Positions 52,574-62,320 of a stretch of DNA of 64,000 nucleotides are shown here, piece by piece. The position numbers and the translations under genes were made by a program. Numbering within the stretch: position 1 is the stretch's first letter; each line of letters opens with the position of its first letter. The notes beneath the pieces are model-generated. The model had not been told where the DNA came from and did not search any database. It saw only the letters and a list, made by a program, of their open reading frames with translations. Source of the DNA: Pirellula sp. (GTDB lineage Bacteria > Planctomycetota > Planctomycetia > Pirellulales > Pirellulaceae); assembly GCA_021300155.1 (NCBI GenBank), contig JAJTID010000005.1, positions 62,001 through 126,000 of the forward strand, given 5' to 3'.

Positions 52574-54683
52574 ACGATTCGAGTGGTTTCTTATCGGTTT
52601 TTCGGGACTCTTTGAGATCGTATTGTTACTGCTTTTATGCCAGCCGATCAACCGTTCGCATGTTGCGCCTTGGTTGAAATGGTTGGTGGGTGGGGCTTTC
52701 CTGTACCATCTTGGATACTTCCTCCGACTTTTGTTTCATCGTGAACGGATTGCCACAGCCCATTGGCTCGATCAAATCGCGATGGTGCTGCTTTGCACAG
52801 GCATGTTATTGATGCCATCTGCAATGTTGCATGCGGCCATTCGCCTTCGTGGGTTGAAGTCAGGCTCGTTAAAACCATTGCCGCCAAGAGACTGGCGGTA
52901 TGGTTTGCTGTATCTACCTTTGCTTTGTCTGGTCCCCGCGGTTGGGCTGATTTGGTCAGGCCCCGAGGGGGACTTCATGGCGAGCATTGCGCCGCTAAGT
53001 GCGATATACGTTGGTTGGTTGTTCCTCTCGAATCTCGTTTCTGCATTACTTTTCTCTATTGTGGCCTACCGAACCGACGTACCAATGCGACGTGTATTCT
53101 TCGGCTGGATGGTGGTACTGCTTAGCTCTTTTACGGCAGGCGCATTCTATTATGCAGTAATTGCCGTCGACACAGAGTATGAGTGGGTTGCTCGACTGGC
53201 GGCCGGAGTTGCCCCGCTCGGCCCATCCATCTTGTTTGTTTGGTATAGCCTCAAGAGTCGACTGCTGCCCGTCGTGTTTGAACAGTCGATTATCTACGGT
53301 GGCCTTGTATTGTCTCTCTTGTTTCTTCACCGTTTGATTGTTACTCCGCTGACGATGCAGTTACAACAGAGTATCGATATCGACTTTATCGTTCTTGAAG
53401 TACTCGCTATAGCTGCTTTGGTATGGTGGATTCGACCGTTGCGAAAACGAGCCAGTGAATCACTTCGATTCTTGATGAGTCCAAGCGCTTTTCGTTTCCG
53501 AGATGAGATTCGATACTTGGCACTAGCCATCACACAAAAGACAAATGATGACACGATGAGTCTTTGTCAGTGGTTTGCCAGGGAGCTACAAAACCGATTC
53601 GAAATCTGTTGGGTTCGGGTTTGTATTGGAGAGTCGGATGGTACGCTTAGAGTAGACTTTAGGTCGCCGGAAGAATCTGGCAAATCCGCTTCATCGGCAA
53701 GCAACTCAACTGCTCTTCGATCTCTTCTTTTGCTTGTACCCGAGTGCACGAAGGCGATTGAACGAGGCGAGGAGCCAACCGCGGAGTTGACAGAGCAGAT
53801 GGAGTCGCTCGAATGCGATCTCGCGATTCCTATGGCCTGCCAGAGCGTTCGAGGGATGGTGCTGTTCGGGAGCCGACAGAAGTTCGGTCGATTGGCAGAT
53901 GAGCAAGTGACCTCGCTTCTCGTGCTGGTCGAGCAGTTTGCGGCCACATTGCAAAACCAAAAAGAAGACGAACTACGCCGAAGAGCGGAGCATCACAGTT
54001 TGCAACAAGAAAAGCTATCGACGCTTGGGATGATCAGCGGATCGTTGGCTCACGAACTACGCAACCCACTCTCCTCAATCCGCACCATCGCGAGTCTCGT
54101 GCTAGAAGATTTACCTCTTGAAAACACCAATCGTCAAGACCTGCGATTAATTGTGACCGAAGTCGATCGATTGACGAGTACACTACACCGTGTTCTTGAT
54201 TTTTCTAGACCGGCAGAGCAAATCAACCCCCTGAATGAGCCGGATCGAGTTATCTCTCGATTGCTTGCGATCATGGATTTTTTTGCCAAGCAGAATCAGA
54301 CCGAGCTGAAGATCTCACTCAATGCGAATGGAGTGAAAGTCGCATCCAGTGACATTGCATTGAACGAAATCTTTATGAACCTGATCAAAAATGCGGTCGA
54401 AGCAGCCTGTGACCGAGAAAATGCAATGGTATCCGTTACAACTAACGTCTTCGACAGTTGCTTCGTCGCGACTGTCGAAGACAACGGGAAGGGAATACCC
54501 GCTGACCGCATCCAATCGATTTTCAAACCCTTTGAGACGAGCAAATCAACAGGAACGGGTCTCGGGTTGTACATTGTGAAGGAACGAGTACAGCAAATCG
54601 GAGGAACGATTGAATGCAAGTCGATTCCAATGCAAGGGAGTCGGTTCGTTGTCCGAATTCCCGTCGTTTCATTGATCGGGTGA
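52566..54683 (+). CDS. Membrane histidine kinase
   Basis: Sensor kinase of 705 residues. About eight or nine membrane helices fill residues 5-290, a GAF-like region follows at about 310-460, then a His-phosphotransfer domain with His496 in GSLAHELRNPLSS and an ATPase domain with the N box NEIFMNLIKNAVEAA, the G1 box VEDNGKGIP and the G2 box GTGLGLYIVKE. The order recalls NtrY/PrsK-type kinases. The ATG at 52566 was chosen over the TTG at 52560. No response regulator is adjacent. The neighbours (PspA, giant membrane protein) suggest it senses membrane stress. Confidence 0.9.
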   Translation: MIERFEWFLIGFSGLFEIVLLLLLCQPINRSHVAPWLKWLVGGAFLYHLGYFLRLLFHRERIATAHWLDQIAMVLLCTGMLLMPSAMLHAAIRLRGLKSGSLKPLPPRDWRYGLLYLPLLCLVPAVGLIWSGPEGDFMASIAPLSAIYVGWLFLSNLVSALLFSIVAYRTDVPMRRVFFGWMVVLLSSFTAGAFYYAVIAVDTEYEWVARLAAGVAPLGPSILFVWYSLKSRLLPVVFEQSIIYGGLVLSLLFLHRLIVTPLTMQLQQSIDIDFIVLEVLAIAALVWWIRPLRKRASESLRFLMSPSAFRFRDEIRYLALAITQKTNDDTMSLCQWFARELQNRFEICWVRVCIGESDGTLRVDFRSPEESGKSASSASNSTALRSLLLLVPECTKAIERGEEPTAELTEQMESLECDLAIPMACQSVRGMVLFGSRQKFGRLADEQVTSLLVLVEQFAATLQNQKEDELRRRAEHHSLQQEKLSTLGMISGSLAHELRNPLSSIRTIASLVLEDLPLENTNRQDLRLIVTEVDRLTSTLHRVLDFSRPAEQINPLNEPDRVISRLLAIMDFFAKQNQTELKISLNANGVKVASSDIALNEIFMNLIKNAVEAACDRENAMVSVTTNVFDSCFVATVEDNGKGIPADRIQSIFKPFETSKSTGTGLGLYIVKERVQQIGGTIECKSIPMQGSRFVVRIPVVSLIG

Positions 54684-54690
54684 TTGATCG

Positions 54691-55329
54691 TCAAGAAGCT
54701 TTCAAGAGGCCAGCGGCGATCACGAATGCCACTAACAACACCACCCAAACGATATCAAGGAAATGCCAATAGATCGCACAAAATCGCAATCCGATGTTTC
54801 TCTCGTGGTCGTATTTGTCTCTGCAGGCATTGAACACGGTAACCAATAGCCCCACGATACCTGCTATTACATGCAACGCATGCAGGAGCGCCAAAATAAA
54901 TGTAAACACATACGCTGTCTTTCTCGCAGTTCCCATTTCGGCAGCTGAACGCACGAGTACATACATTCCTTCAATTTGAACCAGCATAAACAAAATCGCA
55001 AAGAAACTTGCGAAGACCAACGAGTACTTCGCACGGTCGGTTCGATCTCGCCGGGCTGCCCTCAGTGCTACTTCAAGAGCTCCAGAAACTCCAACAAGGA
55101 ATATAGTCGACCAAATAAAACTTCGCGGAAGCCGAAGGGCACTAGCGACATCACCAGCATTGGGGCCCATTCGCATCGCGATATAAACGACGTACAGGAT
55201 AATGCTCGAGAAAAAAAAGACACCGAGCGCCGCGATCAATAACCAGACGCCCTGCAAACTCCGCCGATCCGCTGGGATGAGAGAGCTCTGTTTCTTGGCC
55301 GAGTTGACGGTTGCTAGTTTACTGCTCAA
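54691..55329 (-). CDS. Cytochrome c oxidase subunit III-like protein
   Basis: Five-helix membrane protein of 212 residues in the haem-copper oxidase subunit III family, the short form. The helices include GVWLLIAALGVFFFSSIILYV, FVFTFILALLHALHVIAGIVG and HFLDIVWVVLLVAFVIAAG; the segment LHALHVIAGIVG and WHFLDIVW are family markers. No other oxidase subunits lie nearby, so it is either dispersed from its complex or a solo paralogue. It faces the kinase gene convergently, 7 bp apart. Confidence 0.88.
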   Translation of the reverse strand: MSSKLATVNSAKKQSSLIPADRRSLQGVWLLIAALGVFFFSSIILYVVYIAMRMGPNAGDVASALRLPRSFIWSTIFLVGVSGALEVALRAARRDRTDRAKYSLVFASFFAILFMLVQIEGMYVLVRSAAEMGTARKTAYVFTFILALLHALHVIAGIVGLLVTVFNACRDKYDHERNIGLRFCAIYWHFLDIVWVVLLVAFVIAAGLLKAS

Positions 55330-55469
55330 ATGCCAACTCTCTCATCAAGAACGTTTCACTCATCTTCCGAATGGAAATGGTCAGTATCTCCACTGAACCG
55401 AGACTTCAGGGCACTGATAACTTTCCCTATCGCGAAATATTAGCTCTGCGCTACCTTTTTCCATTGTTT

Positions 55470-56894
55470 TCATGGAATGACAACTTTAGGAGCCCAATGC
55501 TTGTCGAGTTCCTGGCGGAGGGTTGCAACAATTTCTGGATAAGCACCAGCAATGTTTCTATCCTCGTTAGGATCTGCCTGCAAATCGTAGAGCATTGGTT
55601 GCGCGGAGATCAATGTTGCCTCCAAGTCGGGACGCAAAAACTTATCAGACGGAATCGATTTCAATGGTCCTGTCGCCTCATAAGTGCGTGGAATAATCAG
55701 TCGCCAGCGGCCATCGGTCACCCATCGCCACAATACATTAGCAGCAGGATCCTCAAGCGTCTGCGACCGGATTGTGTAGTCTTCGCCGAACGCGTATTTT
55801 CGAGATTCTAGGCTTTTGTTATCAAGTAGACTGACGCCCCGAAGTTCTTTCGGAATAGGAATCCCAACAGCTGAAAGTAACGTAGGGGCAATATCAATGG
55901 ATGATGCGATCGAATTCGATGTTTCGGGCATAACATGCCCAGGCCACCGCACCATAATAGGAGTGCGATGTCCCGCGTCAAAAGGGGTTGTCTTATTCTT
56001 CGGTGCAAAGCCCGCCGTCGACGGAGACTGTATCCAACCATTATCTGTCACATAGATTACGATCGTGTTCTCTGACAATTTTTCTTGATCAAGATGATTC
56101 AATAGCGATCCGCACGTTTCATCGAACCATTCGCACATTGCCCAATAGCGAGCGACGTGCGGCGAATCGGTTTTGTTTGCGTACTTTGCCAACACGCGTT
56201 CCGGGGGAGTATGGGGCGAATGAGGCATAAAGGGAGCATACCAAACGAAAAATGGCTTCTCTTGTTTGCGCGATTCAGCGATGAAATCAAAAATGGGCTG
56301 CAATCCTTCGCGACCAATCGTGAGCCCTTTGTCACCATGCCGACTCCCCTCGGTCATTCCGTGCGTGAAGCCACCTCGAGAAAAGTCCCCTTGCCACCAC
56401 TTGCCCGTCTGAAAACTGAAGTAATTTCGGCTGGCAAGCAATCGAGGTAATGTCGGTACCTCATCAAGCATCGCGTTCCATTGCGTAGTGAGTTCAGGAG
56501 AAGAACCACGACCACCCTTTGGTTTTTCGTCAGGGACCTTTGGAAGCGGCGGATCATTGGCGGTGATTTTATGTTGATGCGGATAGAGACCGGTGATGAT
56601 GGTTGCCAAGCTGGGGCAACAAACGCTGGTAGGAACAAAACCGCGAGTGAAGGTTAAACTCTCCTTCGCCAGCCTATCGATGTGCGGCGTCTGGATATGC
56701 GGGTGTCCCATAAATCCGTAGTCACCGGCCCCTTGGTCATCGGAGATAATCAGAACGACATTTGGTCTAGAATCTGCGATTGCAGTAATCGAAGTATCCA
56801 CCGCAATACACAGTACGAGCACCGTGAACATGATCGCGAAGCGTTGCTTCACAAATTGCTGATGAAACAAACTTAGGATACTATCGAGAATCAT
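55470..56894 (-). CDS. Sulfatase with a non-canonical active-site motif
   Basis: Exported type I sulfatase family protein of 474 residues. A signal sequence (hydrophobic core MFTVLVLCIAVDTS) precedes SRPNVVLIISDDQGAGDYG. The formylglycine site reads C92-C93-P94-S95-L96 followed by ATIITG. The usual C-x-P-x-R arginine is replaced by Leu. Other landmarks are YVTDNGW, FDAGHRTPIMVRWPG and the C-terminal DLQADPNEDRNIAG. The CxPSL form may be a subfamily trait. The start at 56894 is the first ATG that keeps a plausible signal peptide. It is divergent from the DUF1080-esterase gene across 257 bp, and the two could act on the same glycan. Confidence 0.88.
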   Translation of the reverse strand: MILDSILSLFHQQFVKQRFAIMFTVLVLCIAVDTSITAIADSRPNVVLIISDDQGAGDYGFMGHPHIQTPHIDRLAKESLTFTRGFVPTSVCCPSLATIITGLYPHQHKITANDPPLPKVPDEKPKGGRGSSPELTTQWNAMLDEVPTLPRLLASRNYFSFQTGKWWQGDFSRGGFTHGMTEGSRHGDKGLTIGREGLQPIFDFIAESRKQEKPFFVWYAPFMPHSPHTPPERVLAKYANKTDSPHVARYWAMCEWFDETCGSLLNHLDQEKLSENTIVIYVTDNGWIQSPSTAGFAPKNKTTPFDAGHRTPIMVRWPGHVMPETSNSIASSIDIAPTLLSAVGIPIPKELRGVSLLDNKSLESRKYAFGEDYTIRSQTLEDPAANVLWRWVTDGRWRLIIPRTYEATGPLKSIPSDKFLRPDLEATLISAQPMLYDLQADPNEDRNIAGAYPEIVATLRQELDKHWAPKVVIP

Positions 56895-57151
56895 GATGGC
56901 AGTTCTAATACAATCTATCGGAAGGGCGGATGAGTTCCGAATTATAGACCAAAGCAATGCTCGCTCCCAGTAGAATCCTATTCAAGATCGATGGCTTCAT
57001 CGCACAATTGGAACTATTGTCCGATATACTTCATGAATCGCGATTTCATTGCGTTCCGATGTGTCTCACTACAATCGGTGACTCACGATCTGATCGCTTT
57101 CAAAGCTACTTCCCTCCACTCGATCTCAACCATCCACTCACCGATTCTGTC

Positions 57152-58768
57152 ATGAAGCATCTACTCACTTTGTTCGTCTTAACGCTCTGTGTTTTCGCAA
57201 CTATTTTCCACCATGTCGATGAATTGCATGCCGATCCCCCGAAGCCACCTGAGGGATTTCGTGCGTTATTCAATGGTCAAGATCTTTCCGGATGGTATGG
57301 TTGGGATCCGCACGCATCGGCCAGCCTGACGGGTGATGCTAAAGCCAAGAACCTAAAAAAGCAGCGAGAAGAATTTTTGCAACATTGGCGAGTCGACAAC
57401 AATGAGCTGGTGAATAACGGCACCGGACCGTATGCAACGACAGAAGAGGAGTTTGGTGATATCGAGTTGCTACTGGAGTACAACACTGTCGCTACTGCGG
57501 ACAGCGGTGTCTATCTTCGCGGGACCCCTCAGGTGCAGATCTGGGATGTAAATCAAAGGTTCGATCCAAAGAAACCAGATCGCAAACCTCACTTGGGATC
57601 AGGCGGCCTATTCAACAACACTCCGAAAACGCTTGGTCGAGATCCTATGATGGTTGCCGACAAGCCCTTTGGTCAGTGGAATGCATTGCGCATTCGTCAA
57701 ATCGGCGCACGTACTTGGGTTACGCTCAATACTCGGTTAGTGGTCGAGGACGCTGTCATGGAAAACTATTGGGATCGCAAGCTGCCGCTTCCGGCGCGTG
57801 GGCCGATCATGCTTCAAACACACGGCGGTGAAATTCGATGGAGAAACATCTTCGTCCGCGAGATCGACGCTGCTGAATCGCAACGCGTTGCAAAGCTAGA
57901 AAAGCAGCTACCCAATCCGACCTATTACGACGTTGCTTACGGGCCACACCCAAAACAAGTGGTTCACTTTTGGAAAGCGGAATCCAGTCGGCCGACTCCA
58001 TTGCTTTACTTTATTCATGGAGGCGGCTGGATGAATGGTGGTCGCATGAGCGGTTTATCCAACATGCTGTCCACCTTGCTCGACTCAGGCATTTCCGTTG
58101 CATCGGTCGAATACCGATTCATTCCTGAAGCGACCGCCGATGGTGTTGTTCCACCGGTGAAGGGACCGCTCTATGATGCCGCTCGCGGTTTGCAATTTAT
58201 TCGAAGCAAAGCGGCAGAGTGGAACATCGACAAGAACCGAATCGCTGCGAGTGGAGGTTCCGCAGGCGCTTGCTCGTCGTTGTGGCTCGCGTTTCATGCT
58301 GATCTTGCGGACCCGAAAAGTAAAGATCCCATTGCTCGCGAATCGACTCGATTGTTTTGTGCTGCCGTCAACGGGGCTCAAACCTCACTGGATCCAAAGC
58401 AGATGAAAGAATGGACTCCCAACAGCAAGTACGGTGGTCATGCTTTCGGATTTTCGGGCGACAGTGCGAAGAAGCTGAGCCAGTTCGAAGAGTTCTTGTC
58501 GAAACGCGACTCAATCTTGCCGTGGATTGCAGAATATTCACCCTATGCTTTGGTGAGCAGCGACGATCCACCGATCTATCTTTTTTATTCAGCACCACCA
58601 TCCCTAGGCAAAGATCAAAAGGACCCGACGCACACAGCGAACTTTGGCGTGATGCTGCAAGAGCATTGTCAAACTAACGGTGTAGCCTGTGAGCTTTATT
58701 ACCCCGAGGCGCCGAATGCGAAACACACCTCGACCCTCGACTTTTTGCTTGAGAAACTCAAGGACTAG
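57152..58768 (+). CDS. Fusion of DUF1080 (3-keto-disaccharide hydrolase) and alpha/beta hydrolase
   Basis: Secreted protein of 538 residues. A signal peptide (MKHLLTLFVLTLCVFATIF) is followed by a DUF1080 lectin-like domain at about 25-250 (GFRALFNGQDLSGWYGWDP; SGVYLRGTPQVQIWD; ARGPIMLQTHGGEIRWRNI). An HSL-type esterase domain follows at about 270-538, with the oxyanion motif FIHGGGWMNGG and the Ser nucleophile in ASGGSAGACSS. The ATG at 57152 is 195 bases into a longer open frame and starts the signal peptide. The likely role is cleavage and de-esterification of an algal or plant polysaccharide; inference. Confidence 0.88.
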   Translation: MKHLLTLFVLTLCVFATIFHHVDELHADPPKPPEGFRALFNGQDLSGWYGWDPHASASLTGDAKAKNLKKQREEFLQHWRVDNNELVNNGTGPYATTEEEFGDIELLLEYNTVATADSGVYLRGTPQVQIWDVNQRFDPKKPDRKPHLGSGGLFNNTPKTLGRDPMMVADKPFGQWNALRIRQIGARTWVTLNTRLVVEDAVMENYWDRKLPLPARGPIMLQTHGGEIRWRNIFVREIDAAESQRVAKLEKQLPNPTYYDVAYGPHPKQVVHFWKAESSRPTPLLYFIHGGGWMNGGRMSGLSNMLSTLLDSGISVASVEYRFIPEATADGVVPPVKGPLYDAARGLQFIRSKAAEWNIDKNRIAASGGSAGACSSLWLAFHADLADPKSKDPIARESTRLFCAAVNGAQTSLDPKQMKEWTPNSKYGGHAFGFSGDSAKKLSQFEEFLSKRDSILPWIAEYSPYALVSSDDPPIYLFYSAPPSLGKDQKDPTHTANFGVMLQEHCQTNGVACELYYPEAPNAKHTSTLDFLLEKLKD

Positions 58769-58978
58769 GTACTATCCTGCTTTCTAAGTCTGCTTTTGCA
58801 GTGTCTCCGCGAATTCGTTGACAGCACAGCACCAGAGCAGAATTACATCCGGGCAGCTTATGGATCAAGCCGTTAAGAGGTTTCAGGCACGTGTCAGAAC
58901 GAACCAAAGGTAGAGCTAGAAAAACGAACCTGACACAAGAAATTCCGTTCGCGTGTTTTCGAATGGAACCTCTCGATG

Positions 58979-61291
58979 TTATAAATCTTGTCGATAGAGG
59001 TACCAACAGCTAATAGCAAGCATGACGACCACAAAAACGGTGTTGCTCCATATCGGCTGCCAGGGGTCTAACTCTTCCTTCGGATTCTCGAGATCAACTC
59101 GATCCAAAGCAATACTTGACTTGTTATTGGGTTTTTGGAGCATGTATTCGATTGTCTCGTTCACCGCAGCAGGCTTGGGGTTCGCTAAGTAAAATGGGTT
59201 TACGACGTAGCGATACACCATCTCGAGAACGCTCAGCTTTGGGCGAATGGACTGTGTCACCTTTTGCTCGCTCAAACTCCAGCAATCTGCGTTCTTCACC
59301 GAATGTGCCACCCACAAAAGGTTCTCCTTCGTGAAACACATCGCCAATGCGTTACCTTGCCCACTCAATGCAGGTCTCTTTGCCGTTTCGCCGTTGTTGG
59401 TAACCCAAACGTCTCCATCTCGATCGAGAATCGCAAGATTATCGTTTTTGTCTGCAAGCACTTGCTTCACGGATTTCGGTCCGATCTCATCCATCGTTCT
59501 TACGATCTTCATTTCATTGATGTCGACGACCACGGGAGGCTTGCCGTTGGGACAGACGATCGCAAAACGATCATTGCAACCCACTACGGCTACTAGATCT
59601 TTCTCGAATCCGAGCGGCAGTCTCCCGGTTTCTGCCATCGACTCTCCCTTGGCTTTCCACGCAACAAACTCCCCTTTTCTATAGGCCACGATCGTCTGAA
59701 AAGAAGGAGCAATACCAATATCTGATGGCTTTGGAAACTCCGCCTTGAGGATCTGATTGAATCCCGCAATCGCTTTGTCGCTTCCCAACCCAAACGACTT
59801 CAAAACGGATGTGACACCAGCAAATTGCTTTTCATCATTGCTTGAATTCGCGTCGTATTCGAACAGTCCTTCTTCGTTGAAGACAACAAGAGAATCCTTC
59901 CATGGCAACATTTGCTTTGGCCTCGATGGCATTTCAGGACCACTATCCAGTCTGCTATCCTCCCACGGTTTTGACGTAAAGGTCGTATCCGACGGATCCG
60001 CCAAGTCAGGCGTACGTGCAAAACTCATTCTTGGATCCTGCCGCGGACCAATACCAAACGGAGTCTTGTCCATTCTTGCAAAGTATAGAGATTTTTGGCT
60101 TTCGATCCAAACAGGGCCAAGAATCTGTTCTTGATCGCCAACACCATAAGCAACTTGCCATGTTCGAGCGGCCGAGTTCCAGTAGTGCAGGCTGCCTTGT
60201 TGGTTGACAGTCAAGACCGTATCGTAAACAGCAAAAATCTTCTGTGACTGTTGATTTGTGTTTAGCGTAATATTGAAAAAGAATTGGATCAATCCGATCG
60301 TAAAGCATACCCCCCAAAAGCATGCAGTGACCACAACGCATATGATTGGGTTCTTCCAAATCAATCCGGTCAGTGCCGACACCGCATAGTAGACCATGAA
60401 CATGAAAACAAAGAGGGGTACACACCACAATATCCCCTCGTTCCATATCCGAAGCTGGATACCAGCATAAAAGTAAAGTCCAACTAGCAGATAGACGATG
60501 TTGATAGCAACAAAGATACATCCACCTGCGAATTTAGTCAGGAAAAGCAAACTCCGAGAAATGGGTTTACTTAGCAAAAGATGCATCGAGCCTGCCTGAA
60601 ACATGTCCGGGATCATTGAGCTGGTAATGACAATAGCGATGAGCATCGCGATCATCCCCAACCCTATACGCATCACGAGAGGGAAAAATCCTCTTTCGAT
60701 AAACGGACGCATCGAATCCAGTGACAACGGAAGCGGTTGACCTAACTTGATCCCCAAATAGGTAAACCATGTTGCCTGACCGTCAGTCGAAGACAATTGC
60801 CCGGGAAAGGATAGGTCGAGCAATTTTCGATTGAGCTTTTCTATATCGAGGTCCGACTTCGGTTCTTTATCAATCAACTCTTTGATCTCTTTGCGACGTA
60901 CAGCCTTGGGCCAAGCCTCCGGAGTGTACAAGTCTTTTTCCAACAAGACCTTGTTCAAAGCTTCGACCAGCAGTCCCTTTACAATTTTGCGATCTCCAGC
61001 TTGACGTTGTTGCATCAATCGCTGGAACTCGTTTGGCAATTTTGCGTAAATCGCTCGATCGGATTGGCTTCCTTTGCCAGCAGAAGCCAAAGCCAATTTG
61101 TCCATGATGAGTTTGGCGCTGTTTTCTCCAGAAAGGGTTCGCCAAGCGATCTTGTAACTCTCGCCTGAAGTTAACGACAACGGAAACAACCCAGCCAAAA
61201 CGAGCGTCCATGCCCCCAACAGAATCCAGAGGACTTTCGATTTTACGGACTCGAGGAAGCTATCGTATAAGACGGCGAAGTAAGGTCTCAT
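58979..61291 (-). CDS. ABC-2 type permease with large soluble insert
   Basis: Membrane component of an ABC exporter, 770 residues, far longer than the usual 250-400. One membrane helix near residue 20-40 is followed by a soluble segment to about 190, then a block of about six helices to 350 (MIAMLIAIVITSSMIPDMFQ; LLLSKPISRSLLFLTKFAGG). Residues about 365-680 form a soluble, beta-rich region that resembles a propeller (DTVLTVNQQGSLHYWNSA; LVVFNEEGLFEYD; LAILDRDGDVWVTNNGE). A final membrane helix (VFVVVMLAISCWYLY) closes the protein. Its ATPase gene lies 54 bp upstream on the same strand. Confidence 0.85.
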   Translation of the reverse strand: MRPYFAVLYDSFLESVKSKVLWILLGAWTLVLAGLFPLSLTSGESYKIAWRTLSGENSAKLIMDKLALASAGKGSQSDRAIYAKLPNEFQRLMQQRQAGDRKIVKGLLVEALNKVLLEKDLYTPEAWPKAVRRKEIKELIDKEPKSDLDIEKLNRKLLDLSFPGQLSSTDGQATWFTYLGIKLGQPLPLSLDSMRPFIERGFFPLVMRIGLGMIAMLIAIVITSSMIPDMFQAGSMHLLLSKPISRSLLFLTKFAGGCIFVAINIVYLLVGLYFYAGIQLRIWNEGILWCVPLFVFMFMVYYAVSALTGLIWKNPIICVVVTACFWGVCFTIGLIQFFFNITLNTNQQSQKIFAVYDTVLTVNQQGSLHYWNSAARTWQVAYGVGDQEQILGPVWIESQKSLYFARMDKTPFGIGPRQDPRMSFARTPDLADPSDTTFTSKPWEDSRLDSGPEMPSRPKQMLPWKDSLVVFNEEGLFEYDANSSNDEKQFAGVTSVLKSFGLGSDKAIAGFNQILKAEFPKPSDIGIAPSFQTIVAYRKGEFVAWKAKGESMAETGRLPLGFEKDLVAVVGCNDRFAIVCPNGKPPVVVDINEMKIVRTMDEIGPKSVKQVLADKNDNLAILDRDGDVWVTNNGETAKRPALSGQGNALAMCFTKENLLWVAHSVKNADCWSLSEQKVTQSIRPKLSVLEMVYRYVVNPFYLANPKPAAVNETIEYMLQKPNNKSSIALDRVDLENPKEELDPWQPIWSNTVFVVVMLAISCWYLYRQDL

Positions 61292-61345
61292 GAAGGATTC
61301 GTTTTGGTGTTTTGTGGAAGTTCTAGGGATATTCTTGTCAGCAGC

Positions 61346-62320
61346 TCATCGAAGATGCGGTGGTGCTGAACCAACAATACTCATGAAGACTTGTTCAAGA
61401 CTCGGACGATATCGTTCCAAGCGAACGATGCCGATTTGATTTTGCCGTAGAATATCTACGACCTTATCCACATCCGCTTGGTGAGGAGCCGCAATCTCAA
61501 TCCGCGTTAGAACCTCATTGTTGACAATCGGCTTAATCGCTTGGATTTGAAACTCTGCCAGAATCGTTTCTATGTTATTCGTCGAGGAAGGGACATCGAC
61601 ATGAACGGTTCCTCGCTGCGCCATGGGGTTCTGCTGAATGAGTTGGTCAATGGTTCCCATCCCTCTCAACTCACCCAAAGCCATGACCGCGACTCGATCA
61701 CAAATGAGCTCGACCTCTTGCAGAATGTGACTGTTTAGAAATACCGTCTTGCCACGTTCTTTCAGGCGAGACAAGAGATCTCGAATCTGAGATCTCCCCA
61801 TGGGATCCAAACCATCGGTTGGCTCATCGAGAATCAAGAGATCAGGATCGTGCAACAGTGCTTGAGCCAAGCCCAATCGCTGACGCATCCCCTTCGAATA
61901 GCGACGCACTGGTTCATGTTGGCGCCCGGTCAGATCCACCAGATCAAAGAGCTCATGCTCCTTTGCGGCAATTTGAGAATCCGACAGCTCACTCAATCGA
62001 CCATAAAAATATAGTGCACTTCGTCCTGTATGGTGTCGAGGGAAAATCAGATTCTCTGGTAAATACCCGATCCTTCGGCGAGCAGCTTTGCTTCCCGCCT
62101 CCATATCGAGAACAGATGCTTTCCCCTGGTTTGGATGCAGGATTCCCAACAGAATCTTAATAAGGGTCGTCTTTCCGGCTCCGTTCGGTCCCAGCAATCC
62201 GAAAACCTCTCCACTTTTGACTTCCAAATTGACCTCGCGCAACGCCTTGTGTTTGCGACGAAAAAGCAAGCCTTCTGTGTAGACTTTGGAAAGCTGGTTA
62301 ACGTAAATGGCTCTTGCCAT
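61346..62320 (-). CDS. ABC transporter ATP-binding protein
   Basis: Cytoplasmic ATPase of 324 residues paired with the downstream permease. Walker A is at 44-51 (GPNGAGKT), the signature is RYSKGMRQRLGLAQALLHDP, and Walker B is LLILDEPTDGLDP, followed by the switch His in VFLNSHILQEVE. A C-terminal extension of about 90 residues is typical of ABC-2 exporter ATPases. Substrate unknown. Confidence 0.95.
   Translation of the reverse strand: MARAIYVNQLSKVYTEGLLFRRKHKALREVNLEVKSGEVFGLLGPNGAGKTTLIKILLGILHPNQGKASVLDMEAGSKAARRRIGYLPENLIFPRHHTGRSALYFYGRLSELSDSQIAAKEHELFDLVDLTGRQHEPVRRYSKGMRQRLGLAQALLHDPDLLILDEPTDGLDPMGRSQIRDLLSRLKERGKTVFLNSHILQEVELICDRVAVMALGELRGMGTIDQLIQQNPMAQRGTVHVDVPSSTNNIETILAEFQIQAIKPIVNNEVLTRIEIAAPHQADVDKVVDILRQNQIGIVRLERYRPSLEQVFMSIVGSAPPHLR

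Noticed and set aside
54296-54748. 150-codon minus-strand frame
   Set aside because: It is antisense to the kinase ATPase domain, which has intact N and G boxes.
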